A stretch of 64,000 nucleotides of DNA from JADYZU01 sp964540965 (GTDB taxonomy: Bacteria > Pseudomonadota > Alphaproteobacteria > Rhodobacterales > Rhodobacteraceae): contig CAZIOT010000009.1 of assembly GCA_964540965.1 (NCBI GenBank), forward strand, positions 1 to 64,000, read 5' to 3'. This document shows positions 1-8,037 of the stretch, one piece after another (positions within the stretch are counted from its first letter, which is position 1; every line of letters starts with the position of its first letter). The notes beneath the pieces were generated by a model. That model did not search any database. It was not told where the DNA came from and was given only the letters and a program-made list of their open reading frames with translations. Position numbers and translations under genes: made by a program.

Positions 1-35
1 CTGCCTCCAGCAGCTTGACACAGCTTCAAGAGACA

Positions 36-98
36 AGGGTGGGCAACCGCCCACCATTGCAATTGCGCCGGGGTGGATGGTGGGCGGTTGCCCACCCT
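36..98. repeat. Nested inverted repeat, intergenic
   Basis: Two 21-base arms (36-56 and 78-98) are perfect reverse complements separated by 21 bases. Each arm is itself a hairpin: GGTGGGC, four bases, GCCCACC. It lies just downstream of the SDR gene on minus. This looks like a dispersed intergenic palindromic repeat, and it could also end transcription, but there is no T-run. Perfect pairing is seen directly; the repeat-family identity is inferred. Confidence 0.7.
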
Positions 99-120
99 AC
101 GCCGGCGCTGCCGATGTTGC

Positions 121-882
121 CTACCCCACCCCGATCGCCCGCCGCAGCCAGTCCTCCCGCAGCGACAGTTCCTGGCCGGCGTGGCCGGCGGCGTCCGGGC
201 CGGTCATCCAGACCAATGCGGCGGCCGGCCAGTCCGGGGGCACATGCACCGACCAGTCCAGCCGGCTCACCTCGCTGACCCCGCTGTCGCGGATCGCGCG
301 CTGCATGTCGGTCGCGACCGTTCCCGGCGACAGGCCCATGGCGCGGATGCCCCGGGCGCCGTATTCCACATGCAGCTGTTCGGTCAGCATCGCCACCCCG
401 GCCTTGGCGGCGCAGTAGGACGACCAGCCCTCGATCGCGTGATGGGCGGCGCCCGACGACACCGTCAGCACCGTGCCGCCGCCCTGGGCCAGCATCACCG
501 GCAGCGCGGCGCGGATGCCGTGGAACACGCCCTTGAGGTTGATGTCGGCGGCGCGGCCCCAATCCTCGGGGTCGACCTCGGCCAGCGGCGCCAGCGGCCC
601 GATCACCGCGGCGTTGTTCACCAGAACGTCGAGCCGGCCAAAGGTCGAGACCGTGGCGGCCACCGCTTGCTCGACCTCCCACCAGCGCGAGACATCGCAG
701 GGAATCGCCAGCGCCGACGGGCCGATGCTGCCCGCGATTTCGGCAATCGCCTCGCTGTTGCGCGCCAGAAGCGCCACGCGAAAGCCGGCATCGGCAAAGG
801 CCCGCGCAGCCGCCGCGCCAATGCCCCGGCTGGCCCCGGTAATCAGTGCAACCCGTTCCGACAACTTCGTGATCCCCGCCAA
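121..882 (-). CDS. SDR family oxidoreductase
   Basis: 253-residue short-chain dehydrogenase/reductase of classical length. The N-terminal Rossmann motif TGASRGIG (residues 15-22) binds NAD(P), NNAA follows at 89-92, and the catalytic Ser142/143, Tyr156 and Lys160 (YCAAK) are all present, so an active enzyme is expected. There is no signal peptide, so it is probably cytoplasmic. The physiological substrate cannot be read from sequence. It stands alone on minus, divergent from the DUF2125 pair; its 3' end faces the inverted repeat at 36-98. Confidence 0.9.
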   Translation of the reverse strand: MAGITKLSERVALITGASRGIGAAAARAFADAGFRVALLARNSEAIAEIAGSIGPSALAIPCDVSRWWEVEQAVAATVSTFGRLDVLVNNAAVIGPLAPLAEVDPEDWGRAADINLKGVFHGIRAALPVMLAQGGGTVLTVSSGAAHHAIEGWSSYCAAKAGVAMLTEQLHVEYGARGIRAMGLSPGTVATDMQRAIRDSGVSEVSRLDWSVHVPPDWPAAALVWMTGPDAAGHAGQELSLREDWLRRAIGVG

Positions 883-997
883 AGCCCCTTTCCCCCAGCC
901 TAATCCGCGACTAGGGTTTGGTCCAGTTTTCCGGACCTTGACCGCAGGGGGCCGGACCTTGAAAACTGCGCGTGGATTTACACAGAAAGGGTCGCAG

Positions 998-2506
998 ATG
1001 ACCGCATTTCATTACGCCGTTCCGGCAAGCTACCTTGCCATGCTGCTTTCCACCACCGGCGCCTTCGCTCAGGTCACGGCCCAGCAGGTCTGGGACGACT
1101 GGAAGTCGAACATGGGCATGTACGGCGAGAACGGTGTCACCATCGGCTCGGAAACCTATGCCGGCGGCGTGCTGACGGTGACCGACCTTGGTTTCAGCAT
1201 GACCGACGATGGCGCCACCGCCTCGGGGTCGCTCGCCCAGCTTGTCCTGACCGAACAGGCCGATGGCACCGTGGCCGTCACCATGTCGGACACCTATCCG
1301 CTGCACATCGAAGGCATCGACGAAGAGGGCAAGCCCTTTACCGTCGACCTGTCGATGACGCAGGCCGGGCTGGCGATGAACGTGTCTGGCGCGCCGGGAA
1401 ACCTCACCTACCAGATGACCGCACCGCGGATCACCGTCGAGCTTGACCAGCTGACCGAGGAAGGCGTCCCGGTGCCGGCCGAGATCGTCGTCGGGATGAA
1501 CAATGTCAGCGGCGGCTATACCTCGACCGGGACCGACCTCAAGACGCTCGACTATGACATGAACGTCGAATCGGTCGACGTGAAGGCCACCGGGTCCGAG
1601 GACGGGGCGAGCTTTACCGTCAACGGCACCATGGCTGCGCTGGTGCTGCAGATGGTGGCGGTCGTGCCCTCGACCGGGATGGATGTCGAAGGGGCCAATC
1701 CCTTTGCCGCCGGGCTGGACGTGGACGGCACCTATTCGTTCGGCGCCAGCAACTTCACCTTCAACGCGATGGAGGATGGCGCCGCCACCGATGGCACGAT
1801 GACGGCGACCGGCGGCAATGTCGCCTTTGCCATCGACCATGCCGCGCTGGACTACAGTTTCGGCCTGCAGGGGCTGACCACGGCGATGACCTCGGCCGAA
1901 CTGCCGTTCCCGGTGACGGTCGGGCTGAATGCGCTCGACTTCCGGCTGGCGATGCCGATGTCGCCGACCGACGCCCCGGCTGATTTCGCCGGACGGCTCA
2001 ACCTTGGCGGGCTGACCGTGAACGAGGAGCTGTGGGCGATGATCGATCCCGGCGCCGTGATCCCGCGCGATCCGGCGACGGTGACGGTCGACGTGTCGGG
2101 CACCGCGACGCTGAAGGTCGACCTGACCGATCCGGGCGCCAGCGAAGGCGGCATGATGGATACGACGGTTCCGGGCGACCTGAACTCGCTGACCATCAAC
2201 GACATCACCGTCGCCCTTGGTGGCGCCGATGCCCATGCCACCGGCGCGCTGACCTTCGACAACACCGACCTTGCCACCTATGGCGGCATGCCCAAACCGG
2301 TCGGCACCGTCGACATCGCGCTGAACGGCGTCAACGGCCTGATCGACAAGCTGGTGCAGATCGGCATCGTTCCCGAAGAGCAGGTGATGGGCGTGCGGAT
2401 GATGATGGGCATGTTCTCGGTCCCGGTGGGCGACGACATGCTGACCTCGAAGATCGAATTCACTGCCGACGGGCATCTGATGGCCAACGGCCAGATGCTG
2501 CAGTGA
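998..2506 (+). CDS. DUF2125 family secreted protein
   Basis: 502 residues from the ATG at 998. An open frame extends further upstream, but this start gives an export signal (hydrophobic stretch at about residues 10-24 ending AFAQ), while the upstream part is antisense to the SDR gene. The rest is a repetitive beta-rich sequence with many Thr/Asp/Gly, matching the alphaproteobacterial DUF2125 family of periplasmic or outer-membrane-associated proteins of unknown function. The upstream region has an 11-base direct repeat (CCGGACCTTGA at 931 and 952, 21 bases apart). A strong terminator follows and a diverged paralogue lies immediately downstream. Confidence 0.75.
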   Translation: MTAFHYAVPASYLAMLLSTTGAFAQVTAQQVWDDWKSNMGMYGENGVTIGSETYAGGVLTVTDLGFSMTDDGATASGSLAQLVLTEQADGTVAVTMSDTYPLHIEGIDEEGKPFTVDLSMTQAGLAMNVSGAPGNLTYQMTAPRITVELDQLTEEGVPVPAEIVVGMNNVSGGYTSTGTDLKTLDYDMNVESVDVKATGSEDGASFTVNGTMAALVLQMVAVVPSTGMDVEGANPFAAGLDVDGTYSFGASNFTFNAMEDGAATDGTMTATGGNVAFAIDHAALDYSFGLQGLTTAMTSAELPFPVTVGLNALDFRLAMPMSPTDAPADFAGRLNLGGLTVNEELWAMIDPGAVIPRDPATVTVDVSGTATLKVDLTDPGASEGGMMDTTVPGDLNSLTINDITVALGGADAHATGALTFDNTDLATYGGMPKPVGTVDIALNGVNGLIDKLVQIGIVPEEQVMGVRMMMGMFSVPVGDDMLTSKIEFTADGHLMANGQMLQ

Positions 2507-2517
2507 CCTGACGACCG

Positions 2518-2550
2518 GGGGGCGCGGACAAAACCGCGCCCCCTTTCCCT
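2518..2550 (+). terminator. Rho-independent terminator after first DUF2125 gene
   Basis: A perfect 10-bp GC stem (2518-2527 with 2534-2543), loop ACAAAA, then TTTCCCTTT. It begins 11 bases after the stop codon, so the two DUF2125 genes are probably not a simple operon, or the hairpin attenuates read-through. Confidence 0.75.
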
Positions 2551-2572
2551 TTCCGGCCGACAGGAGGACGCC

Positions 2573-4110
2573 ATGACCCGCCTTGCCCCCGCAACCGCGC
2601 TGCTCTGCCTTCTGTCCGCGCCTGCCCTTGCCGACATCACCGCCGATGACCTGTGGAATGCGCNNNNNNNNNNGTCGACATGTTCGCCCGGATGGGCATC
2701 GCGCTGCGGGGCGATCTGCAGCGCGACGGCGCCACCGTGACCGTGACCGGCCAGAGCGGCGAGATCGTGCTGCCGTTTGACGCCGGTGTCCTGTCGTGGC
2801 AGGCGACCGATACCGTGATGACCGAGACCGGCGACGGCGCGGTCGAGATCGACCTGACGGCGCCGCAGACCGTCACCGTGGCGCTGCACCTGACCGATGC
2901 GCCCGAATACGACGCCTCGGCCGCGTTCACCACGCGCTTTGTCAACCCCATCGGCCATGCCAGTGGCACGCCCGAGGCGATCCGCCTGTCGATCATCGCC
3001 GACCGGATGGATTTCACCCTCGACAGCTTTGACGCGGGGCCGGGATTCGATGCCGAGGGGGTTCAGACCCGCCTGTTCGTGACGGTGTTCGAGCCGGTGA
3101 CCCAGCTTGACATCGAAAGCGGACCGCTGATGCAGGTCAGCCTGACCCAGCGCGGCACCCGTGCAGTCAGCGATGCCCAGTTCCAGTTCGACGACGCCAG
3201 CAGCCACGCGGTCGTCGACCTGACCGAAAGCCTGGGCGCGGTCACGGCGATGCTGCCGGAAACACCGGTCGACTTCCTGAACCTCGCACCCGCCCTGCGC
3301 GCGGGCCTTGTCATCGAGGCGGAGTCGCGCGCCATGGCCGTTGCGTCGCAGACCATGACGCAAAGCGGCGGCCTTGTCGTCTCGGACGACCGGCAGACGG
3401 CGGGGCAGGGCAACAATTACCTGCGGCTGGCGGCGGATGGCCTGCTGTTGCGTGGCGAACAGACCGATTACACCTATGCCACCGACCTTTCCCAGATCGG
3501 GATCGGCACCCTGGGCTTTTCGCTGGCCAGTGGCAGCGGGCAGCTTCAACTACCGCTGCTGGCCGGGCAGGGCGAACAGACGGCGCTGTTTGCCATGGAC
3601 CTGACCGGATTGCAGGCCGACGAAGCGGTGTGGCTGCTGATCGGCGGCGCCATGGCGCCCGAGGGCCTGCACCAGCCCGCCGACCTGCGGCTGGCGATCC
3701 GCGCCACCGGCGAGATCCTGAATGACCTGACCGATGTGCAGAACGTCGCCCGCCGAATCGACGTGGACGCGGTGGTCGTCGCGCTGCGCACTCTGTCGCT
3801 GGATGACCTGCGGCTGGCCTATGCCGGGGCGGAACTGACCGGCACCGGGGCGATTGGCTGGGACGAGCTTCAGGCGCTGACCGCCGCGCTGCCGCCGCCG
3901 TCCGGGCAGGGCGATTTCGTTCTGACCGGCGCCTATGCGCTGCTGGATCAGGTGGCGCGGGCCGGGCTTTTGCCGCCCGAAGGCATTGCCGGCGTCCGTG
4001 CCGCGCTGGCCGGCTTTGGCCGCCCGACCGGAGAGGACCGGCTTGAATCCACGATTGCCCTGGACGAAAGCGGCAGGATGACGGTGAACGGCGCGCCAGT
4101 GCCGTTCTGA
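2573..4110 (+). CDS. DUF2125 family secreted protein (interrupted by assembly gap)
   Basis: Paralogue of the preceding gene. The ATG at 2573 follows a good ribosome site (AGGAGG at 2562-2567) and encodes a signal peptide (LLCLLSAPALA) and then DITADDLWNA, which aligns with VTAQQVWDD of the first protein. Ten Ns at 2664-2673 shift the frame; after the gap the reading frame starting with VDMFARMGIAL runs open to 4110. The flanks align to the first paralogue with almost nothing missing, so the real gap is probably a few bases with a length that restores frame. C-terminal motifs are shared (GVRAALAGFGRPTGEDRLES against GVRMMMGMFSVPVGDDMLTS). I infer an intact gene spoiled by the gap, not a pseudogene. 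Function unknown. Confidence 0.7.
2664..2673. other. Assembly gap (10 N)
   Basis: Ten unresolved bases inside the second DUF2125 gene, near the end of its signal-peptide region. Ten is a placeholder length and is incompatible with the reading frame on both sides. Confidence 0.98.
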
Positions 4111-4171
4111 CCGCTTGCGGGGCGGGGTCGCAGGCACTACCTCGGGCCACAGCCTGCCCGAAGGAACGCCG

Positions 4172-5515
4172 ATGCCCGATCTTGCCGACCTGACCGCCCG
4201 AATGATCGACGCCGCCCGCAGGGCCGGGGCCGATCAGGCCGATGCGCTGGCCGTTGCCGCGACATCCCTGTCCATCGACGTGCGCCAGGGACGTCTGGAA
4301 CAGGCCGAACGGTCCGAAGGCACCGACATCGGGCTGCGGGTCTTTGTCGGGCGGCGCTCGGCGATCGTCTCGTCCTCGGACACCCGCGACGCGACCCTGG
4401 CCGAGATGGCGGAACGCGCCGTCGCCATGGCGCGCGAGGCACCCGAGGATCCGTTCGACGGCATCGCCGATCCGTCGCAACTGGCGCAGGACACCGATTC
4501 CGCCCGGCTTGACCTGTGCGACAGCGCCGCGGAACCCGATCCCGCCGCGCTCGAGGAGGCGGCCCGCCGGTCCGAGGCGGCGGCGATGGCGGTCGCAGGG
4601 GTGACGCAGGTGCAGTCGGCCTCGGCCGGCTACGGGCGACGGCAGGTGCATCTTGCGGCCACGAACGGGTTTTCCGCCGGTTACGACCGCAGCGACAACG
4701 GCCTGTCCTGCACCGCCATCGGCGGCACCGGCACCGCGATGGAACGCGATTACGACTATGACAGCCGCATCCATGCCGCCGATCTGGACAGCCCGGAAAG
4801 GATCGGCCGCACCGCCGGCACCCGCGCTGTCGCCCGGCTGGGCGCAGTCAAGCCGCCGACGGGCCGCTATCCGGTTCTGTTCGACGAACGGGTGTCGGGC
4901 GCGCTGATCGGCCATCTTCTGTCCGCGATCAACGGCGCCGCCATCGCCCGCGGCGCCAGTTTCCTGCGCGACCGGCTGGGCAAGCCGGTGCTGCCCGCCG
5001 GCCTGTCGCTGACCGAAGATCCGCATCGCCCGCGCATCGGCGGCTCGCGCCTGTTCGATGCCGAGGGGCTGCCGACCGTGCCGCGCCATATCGTCGAGGA
5101 CGGCGTGCTGACGACCTGGACGCTGGATCTGGGCACCGCGCGCAAGCTGGGGCTGCAAAGCACCGCCAATGCCGCCCGCGGCCCGGGAGGCCAGCCGCAT
5201 CCGGCGGTAGGCAATCTGACGCTGACGCCGGGCGCCGCCGGGCTTGACGACCTGATCCGCGACATGGGCACCGGCCTTTATGTCACCGGCATGATCGGAT
5301 CGACGATCAACCCCAACACCGGGGATTATTCCCGTGGCGCCAATGGCTTCTGGGTGGAAAACGGCCGCATCCTGCATCCGGTCCACGAATGCACCGTCGC
5401 CGGCAACCTGATCGACATGCTGGCCCGGATCGTGCCCGGCAATGACGGGCGCGTGCATACCGGGCGCGTGGTGCCGTCGATCCTGATCGACGGGCTGATG
5501 TTGGCCGGCGCCTGA
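4172..5515 (+). CDS. pmbA: TldD/PmbA (TldE) family metalloprotease subunit
   Basis: 447 residues, normal for the family. PmbA/TldE partners with TldD in a periplasmic-modulator/peptide-maturation protease that acts in the cytoplasm. Family hallmarks seen are the N-terminal alpha/beta region with DIGLRVFVGRR (about 52-62), the conserved ARGASFLRDRLGK (about 260-272), and a C-terminal MIGSTINPNTGDYSRGANGF stretch (about 375-395). The HExxH motif of TldD is absent, as expected for the E subunit. The start is the ATG at 4172, preceded by GAAGGA; the frame opens 57 bases earlier without a ribosome site. tldD itself is not in the window. Confidence 0.9.
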   Translation: MPDLADLTARMIDAARRAGADQADALAVAATSLSIDVRQGRLEQAERSEGTDIGLRVFVGRRSAIVSSSDTRDATLAEMAERAVAMAREAPEDPFDGIADPSQLAQDTDSARLDLCDSAAEPDPAALEEAARRSEAAAMAVAGVTQVQSASAGYGRRQVHLAATNGFSAGYDRSDNGLSCTAIGGTGTAMERDYDYDSRIHAADLDSPERIGRTAGTRAVARLGAVKPPTGRYPVLFDERVSGALIGHLLSAINGAAIARGASFLRDRLGKPVLPAGLSLTEDPHRPRIGGSRLFDAEGLPTVPRHIVEDGVLTTWTLDLGTARKLGLQSTANAARGPGGQPHPAVGNLTLTPGAAGLDDLIRDMGTGLYVTGMIGSTINPNTGDYSRGANGFWVENGRILHPVHECTVAGNLIDMLARIVPGNDGRVHTGRVVPSILIDGLMLAGA

Positions 5516-5541
5516 CGGGGCCGATGCCGCAGCGCAGCATC

Positions 5542-5569
5542 TTGACCGCGGCAGCGCAGGCAATAGGTT
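5542..5569 (+). promoter_or_regulatory. Candidate sigma-70-type promoter for DUF4170-waaA-lpxK
   Basis: TTGACC (5542-5547), 16-base spacer, TAGGTT (5564-5569), 31 bases before the DUF4170 start codon. It lies in the only intergenic space before the lipid A genes. Pattern match only. Confidence 0.4.
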
Positions 5570-5599
5570 GCGCAGTCAGCAAGCACGCTGGAGCATGAC

Positions 5600-5824
5600 A
5601 TGGCCCAACTTCTGCATCTGGTTTACGGCGGCGAACTGGTCGACCCCGCCGGGACCGAATTCAAGGACGTGCAGGCGATCCATATCGTCGGCATCTATCC
5701 CGATTACGCCAGCGCCCACCTTGCCTGGAAGGCCGAGGCGCAGCGCACCGTCGACAACGCCCATATGCGGTATTTCGTGGCGCATCTGCACCGGCTGGCC
5801 GATACGCCGCTGGCGGCGGGCTGA
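5600..5824 (+). CDS. DUF4170 domain protein
   Basis: 74-residue soluble protein matching the small alphaproteobacterial DUF4170 family, which repeatedly neighbours the Kdo-transferase/lpxK genes. It contains a conserved GGELVDPAGTEFKDV segment and a YPDYASAHLAWKAEAQRTVD helix. No catalytic motif is apparent. It is followed after 9 bases by the WaaA-like gene, so it is probably the first gene of a three-gene envelope operon. Role unknown. Confidence 0.8.
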   Translation: MAQLLHLVYGGELVDPAGTEFKDVQAIHIVGIYPDYASAHLAWKAEAQRTVDNAHMRYFVAHLHRLADTPLAAG

Positions 5825-5833
5825 CGGGCGGGA

Positions 5834-7042
5834 ATGTCGCGGTCGCTGTCCCTTGCCGCCTGGCTGGCGCTGCGCCGCGGACCGGGCGACGTGCCCTATG
5901 CCGCGCCCGCCCGCCCCGCCCTGCGCGGGGCCGAGGTGCTGCTTTGGGCGCATTGCCCGCGCCCCGACCGCATCGCCGCGATCCCGGCCCTTGCCGAGGC
6001 TGTCGAGGCCGAGGGGCTTGCCGCGCGCTGGGTGGTGACGCTGCCGGGCGGCGATCTGCCGCGGATGCCGGGGGTGACGGTGCTGCCGGCGCCGCCGGAA
6101 TACCGTGGGCCGGTGCGCGATTTTCTGGCGGCGATCCGGCCGGCGGCGCTGATCTGGCTCGACGGCGATTTCCGGCCGCAGCTTCTGACCGAAACCGCCA
6201 CCGGCGGCTATCCGCGACTGCTGGTCGAGGCGCAGGCCGAGCGGCTGGGGCTGGAACCGGGGCACTGGATTCCGGGCGCCGCGGCGGCGCTGGTCGCGGG
6301 GCTGGACCATGCCCTGGCCGCCGATCATGTCGCCGCGAACCGGCTGGTGCGGATGGGGCTGGCCGACGACAGGGTCGAGGTGACGGGCGCGCTTGACCCC
6401 GCGCCGCGCCCGCCGGCCTGCAACGAACGCGAACGCCGCGACCTGGCACAGACCATCGGGCCGCGGCCGGTCTGGCTTGCCGCCGAAGTGCCGCTGGCCG
6501 AGGTGCCGGACGTGATCTCCGCCTATCGGCAGGCGGTGCGGGTGGCGCATCGGCTGCTCCTGATCCTTGCCCCGGCGCGGGCCGAGGATGTGGGGGCCAT
6601 CGGCGCCGCCCTGCGGCAGGCAGGGCTCAATGCCTCGTCCCGGGCCGAAGGCGCCGAACCCGAGGAGGCGACCGAGGTCTATCTTGCCGATGGCCCGACC
6701 GAAATCGGGCTTTGGTATCGGCTGGCGCCGATCACCTATCTGGGCGGCACGCTGACCACCGGCGCCACACGCCATCCCTATGAGGCGGCGGCGCTGGGCA
6801 CCGCGATCCTGCATGGTGGCGCCACCCATCCCCATGCCGCGGCCTTTGCCCGGCTGACCCATGCCGGCGCGGCGCGGTCGGTGCGCTCGGGCCCGAATCT
6901 GGGCCATGCGGTCGAGGCGCTGCTGTCGCCCGACCGCTGCGCCGCCATGGTGCAGGCCGCGTGGGAGGTGGCGACCGCGGGCAGCGTCGTGGCCAACCGG
7001 GTCGCCGAACTGCTGCACCAGCGGCTGGAGCCGGCGCGATGA
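5834..7042 (+). CDS. Divergent Kdo transferase (WaaA/KdtA)-like glycosyltransferase
   Basis: 402 residues, GT-B fold, GT30-related. The C-terminal half keeps the donor-site pattern: LGLWYRLAPITYLGG (about 293-307) followed by HPYEAAALGTAILHG, matching LGG..GHNPLEPAALG.PVLFG of WaaA. The N-terminal half is unusual. The membrane anchor is short or missing, and the canonical HAVSVGE motif carrying the catalytic Glu is replaced by WAHCPRPDR (about 38-46). It may use a different catalytic residue, transfer another sugar, or act as a partner protein. It sits between DUF4170 and lpxK, overlapping lpxK by ATGA. A canonical waaA, if present, lies outside the window. Confidence 0.7.
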   Translation: MSRSLSLAAWLALRRGPGDVPYAAPARPALRGAEVLLWAHCPRPDRIAAIPALAEAVEAEGLAARWVVTLPGGDLPRMPGVTVLPAPPEYRGPVRDFLAAIRPAALIWLDGDFRPQLLTETATGGYPRLLVEAQAERLGLEPGHWIPGAAAALVAGLDHALAADHVAANRLVRMGLADDRVEVTGALDPAPRPPACNERERRDLAQTIGPRPVWLAAEVPLAEVPDVISAYRQAVRVAHRLLLILAPARAEDVGAIGAALRQAGLNASSRAEGAEPEEATEVYLADGPTEIGLWYRLAPITYLGGTLTTGATRHPYEAAALGTAILHGGATHPHAAAFARLTHAGAARSVRSGPNLGHAVEALLSPDRCAAMVQAAWEVATAGSVVANRVAELLHQRLEPAR

Positions 7043-8037
7043 GGGCGCCGGCGTTCTGGAACCGCGATCCGCAGGCGCCGGGCCTGACCGCGACGCTGCT
7101 GCGCCCGCTGGGCGCGCTCTATGCTGCGGCGACGGCGCGGCGGGTGGCGCGGCCCGGCTACCGTGCCGGGGTGCCGGTGATCTGCGTCGGCAACCTCAAC
7201 GCCGGCGGCACCGGCAAGACGCCGGTGGTCATGGCGCTGCTGATGCAGTTTGCGGCGCGCGGCATCGCCGCCCAGGTCGTCAGCCGCGGCCATGGCGGCA
7301 GTCTGCGCGGCCCGGTACCGGTGTCGGAACGCGACCATTCCGCGGCCGAGGTCGGGGACGAACCGCTGCTTCTGTCGGCCTTTGCACCGGTCTGGGTGGC
7401 GCGCGACCGTGCCGCCGGGGTGCGCGCGGCCGAGGCCGCCGGCGCGCAGGTTATCGTGCTGGATGATGGGTTCCAGAATCCGTCGGTGGCCAAGGATCTG
7501 TCGCTGGTCGTGGTCGATGCCGAGGTCGGGTTCGGCAACGGGTTGTGCCTGCCCGCCGGTCCCCTGCGCGAACCCGTGTCCGCCGGTCTTGCCCGCGCCG
7601 ATGCCGTTGTCCTGATCGGTCCGCCCGCCGCCCGCGCCGGCCATGCCGCGCGCTGGCCGGTCGCCCTGCCGGTGATCGAGGCCGAGTTGCAGCCGCTGCC
7701 CACCGGGATGCCGTGGCAGGGCCTGCGGGTGATGGCCTTTGCCGGCATCGGCCGGCCGGACAAGATGTTCGCCACCCTGCGCGGTCTTGGCGCCGATCTG
7801 GTCCGCACCGTGGCGCTGGATGACCACCAGCCGCTACCCCGCGCCCTGCTGACCCGGCTGGAGGCCGAGGCGCGCAGCCTGAACGCCCGCCTTGTCACCA
7901 CCGAAAAGGATGCGATGCGTCTACCGCCGGACCTGCGCGCCTCGATCCTGACGCTGCCGGTGCGGCTGGTGCTGGCCGATCCGCCGGCGCTTGACCGGCT
8001 GCTGGCGCCGGTCCTCAGCGCAGCGACCGGCCCTTGA
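7039..8037 (+). CDS. lpxK: Tetraacyldisaccharide 4'-kinase (lipid A)
   Basis: 332 residues. LpxK phosphorylates the 4'-position of the tetraacyl disaccharide-1-phosphate at the inner membrane, the sixth step of lipid A synthesis. The P-loop is seen as GGTGKTP (56-62) after the family signature VICVGNLNA; VVSRGHGG, LDDGFQN and the C-terminal TTEKDAMRLP are also family signatures. An N-terminal hydrophobic helix (about 15-32) fits membrane association. The ATG at 7039 overlaps the stop of the upstream gene (ATGA), implying translational coupling. The 3' end overlaps the convergent dinB gene by 23 bases. Confidence 0.95.
   Translation: MRAPAFWNRDPQAPGLTATLLRPLGALYAAATARRVARPGYRAGVPVICVGNLNAGGTGKTPVVMALLMQFAARGIAAQVVSRGHGGSLRGPVPVSERDHSAAEVGDEPLLLSAFAPVWVARDRAAGVRAAEAAGAQVIVLDDGFQNPSVAKDLSLVVVDAEVGFGNGLCLPAGPLREPVSAGLARADAVVLIGPPAARAGHAARWPVALPVIEAELQPLPTGMPWQGLRVMAFAGIGRPDKMFATLRGLGADLVRTVALDDHQPLPRALLTRLEAEARSLNARLVTTEKDAMRLPPDLRASILTLPVRLVLADPPALDRLLAPVLSAATGP

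Noticed and set aside
2573..2700. A natural frameshift in the second DUF2125 gene.
   Set aside because: The frame change coincides exactly with a ten-N placeholder, so it is an assembly matter.
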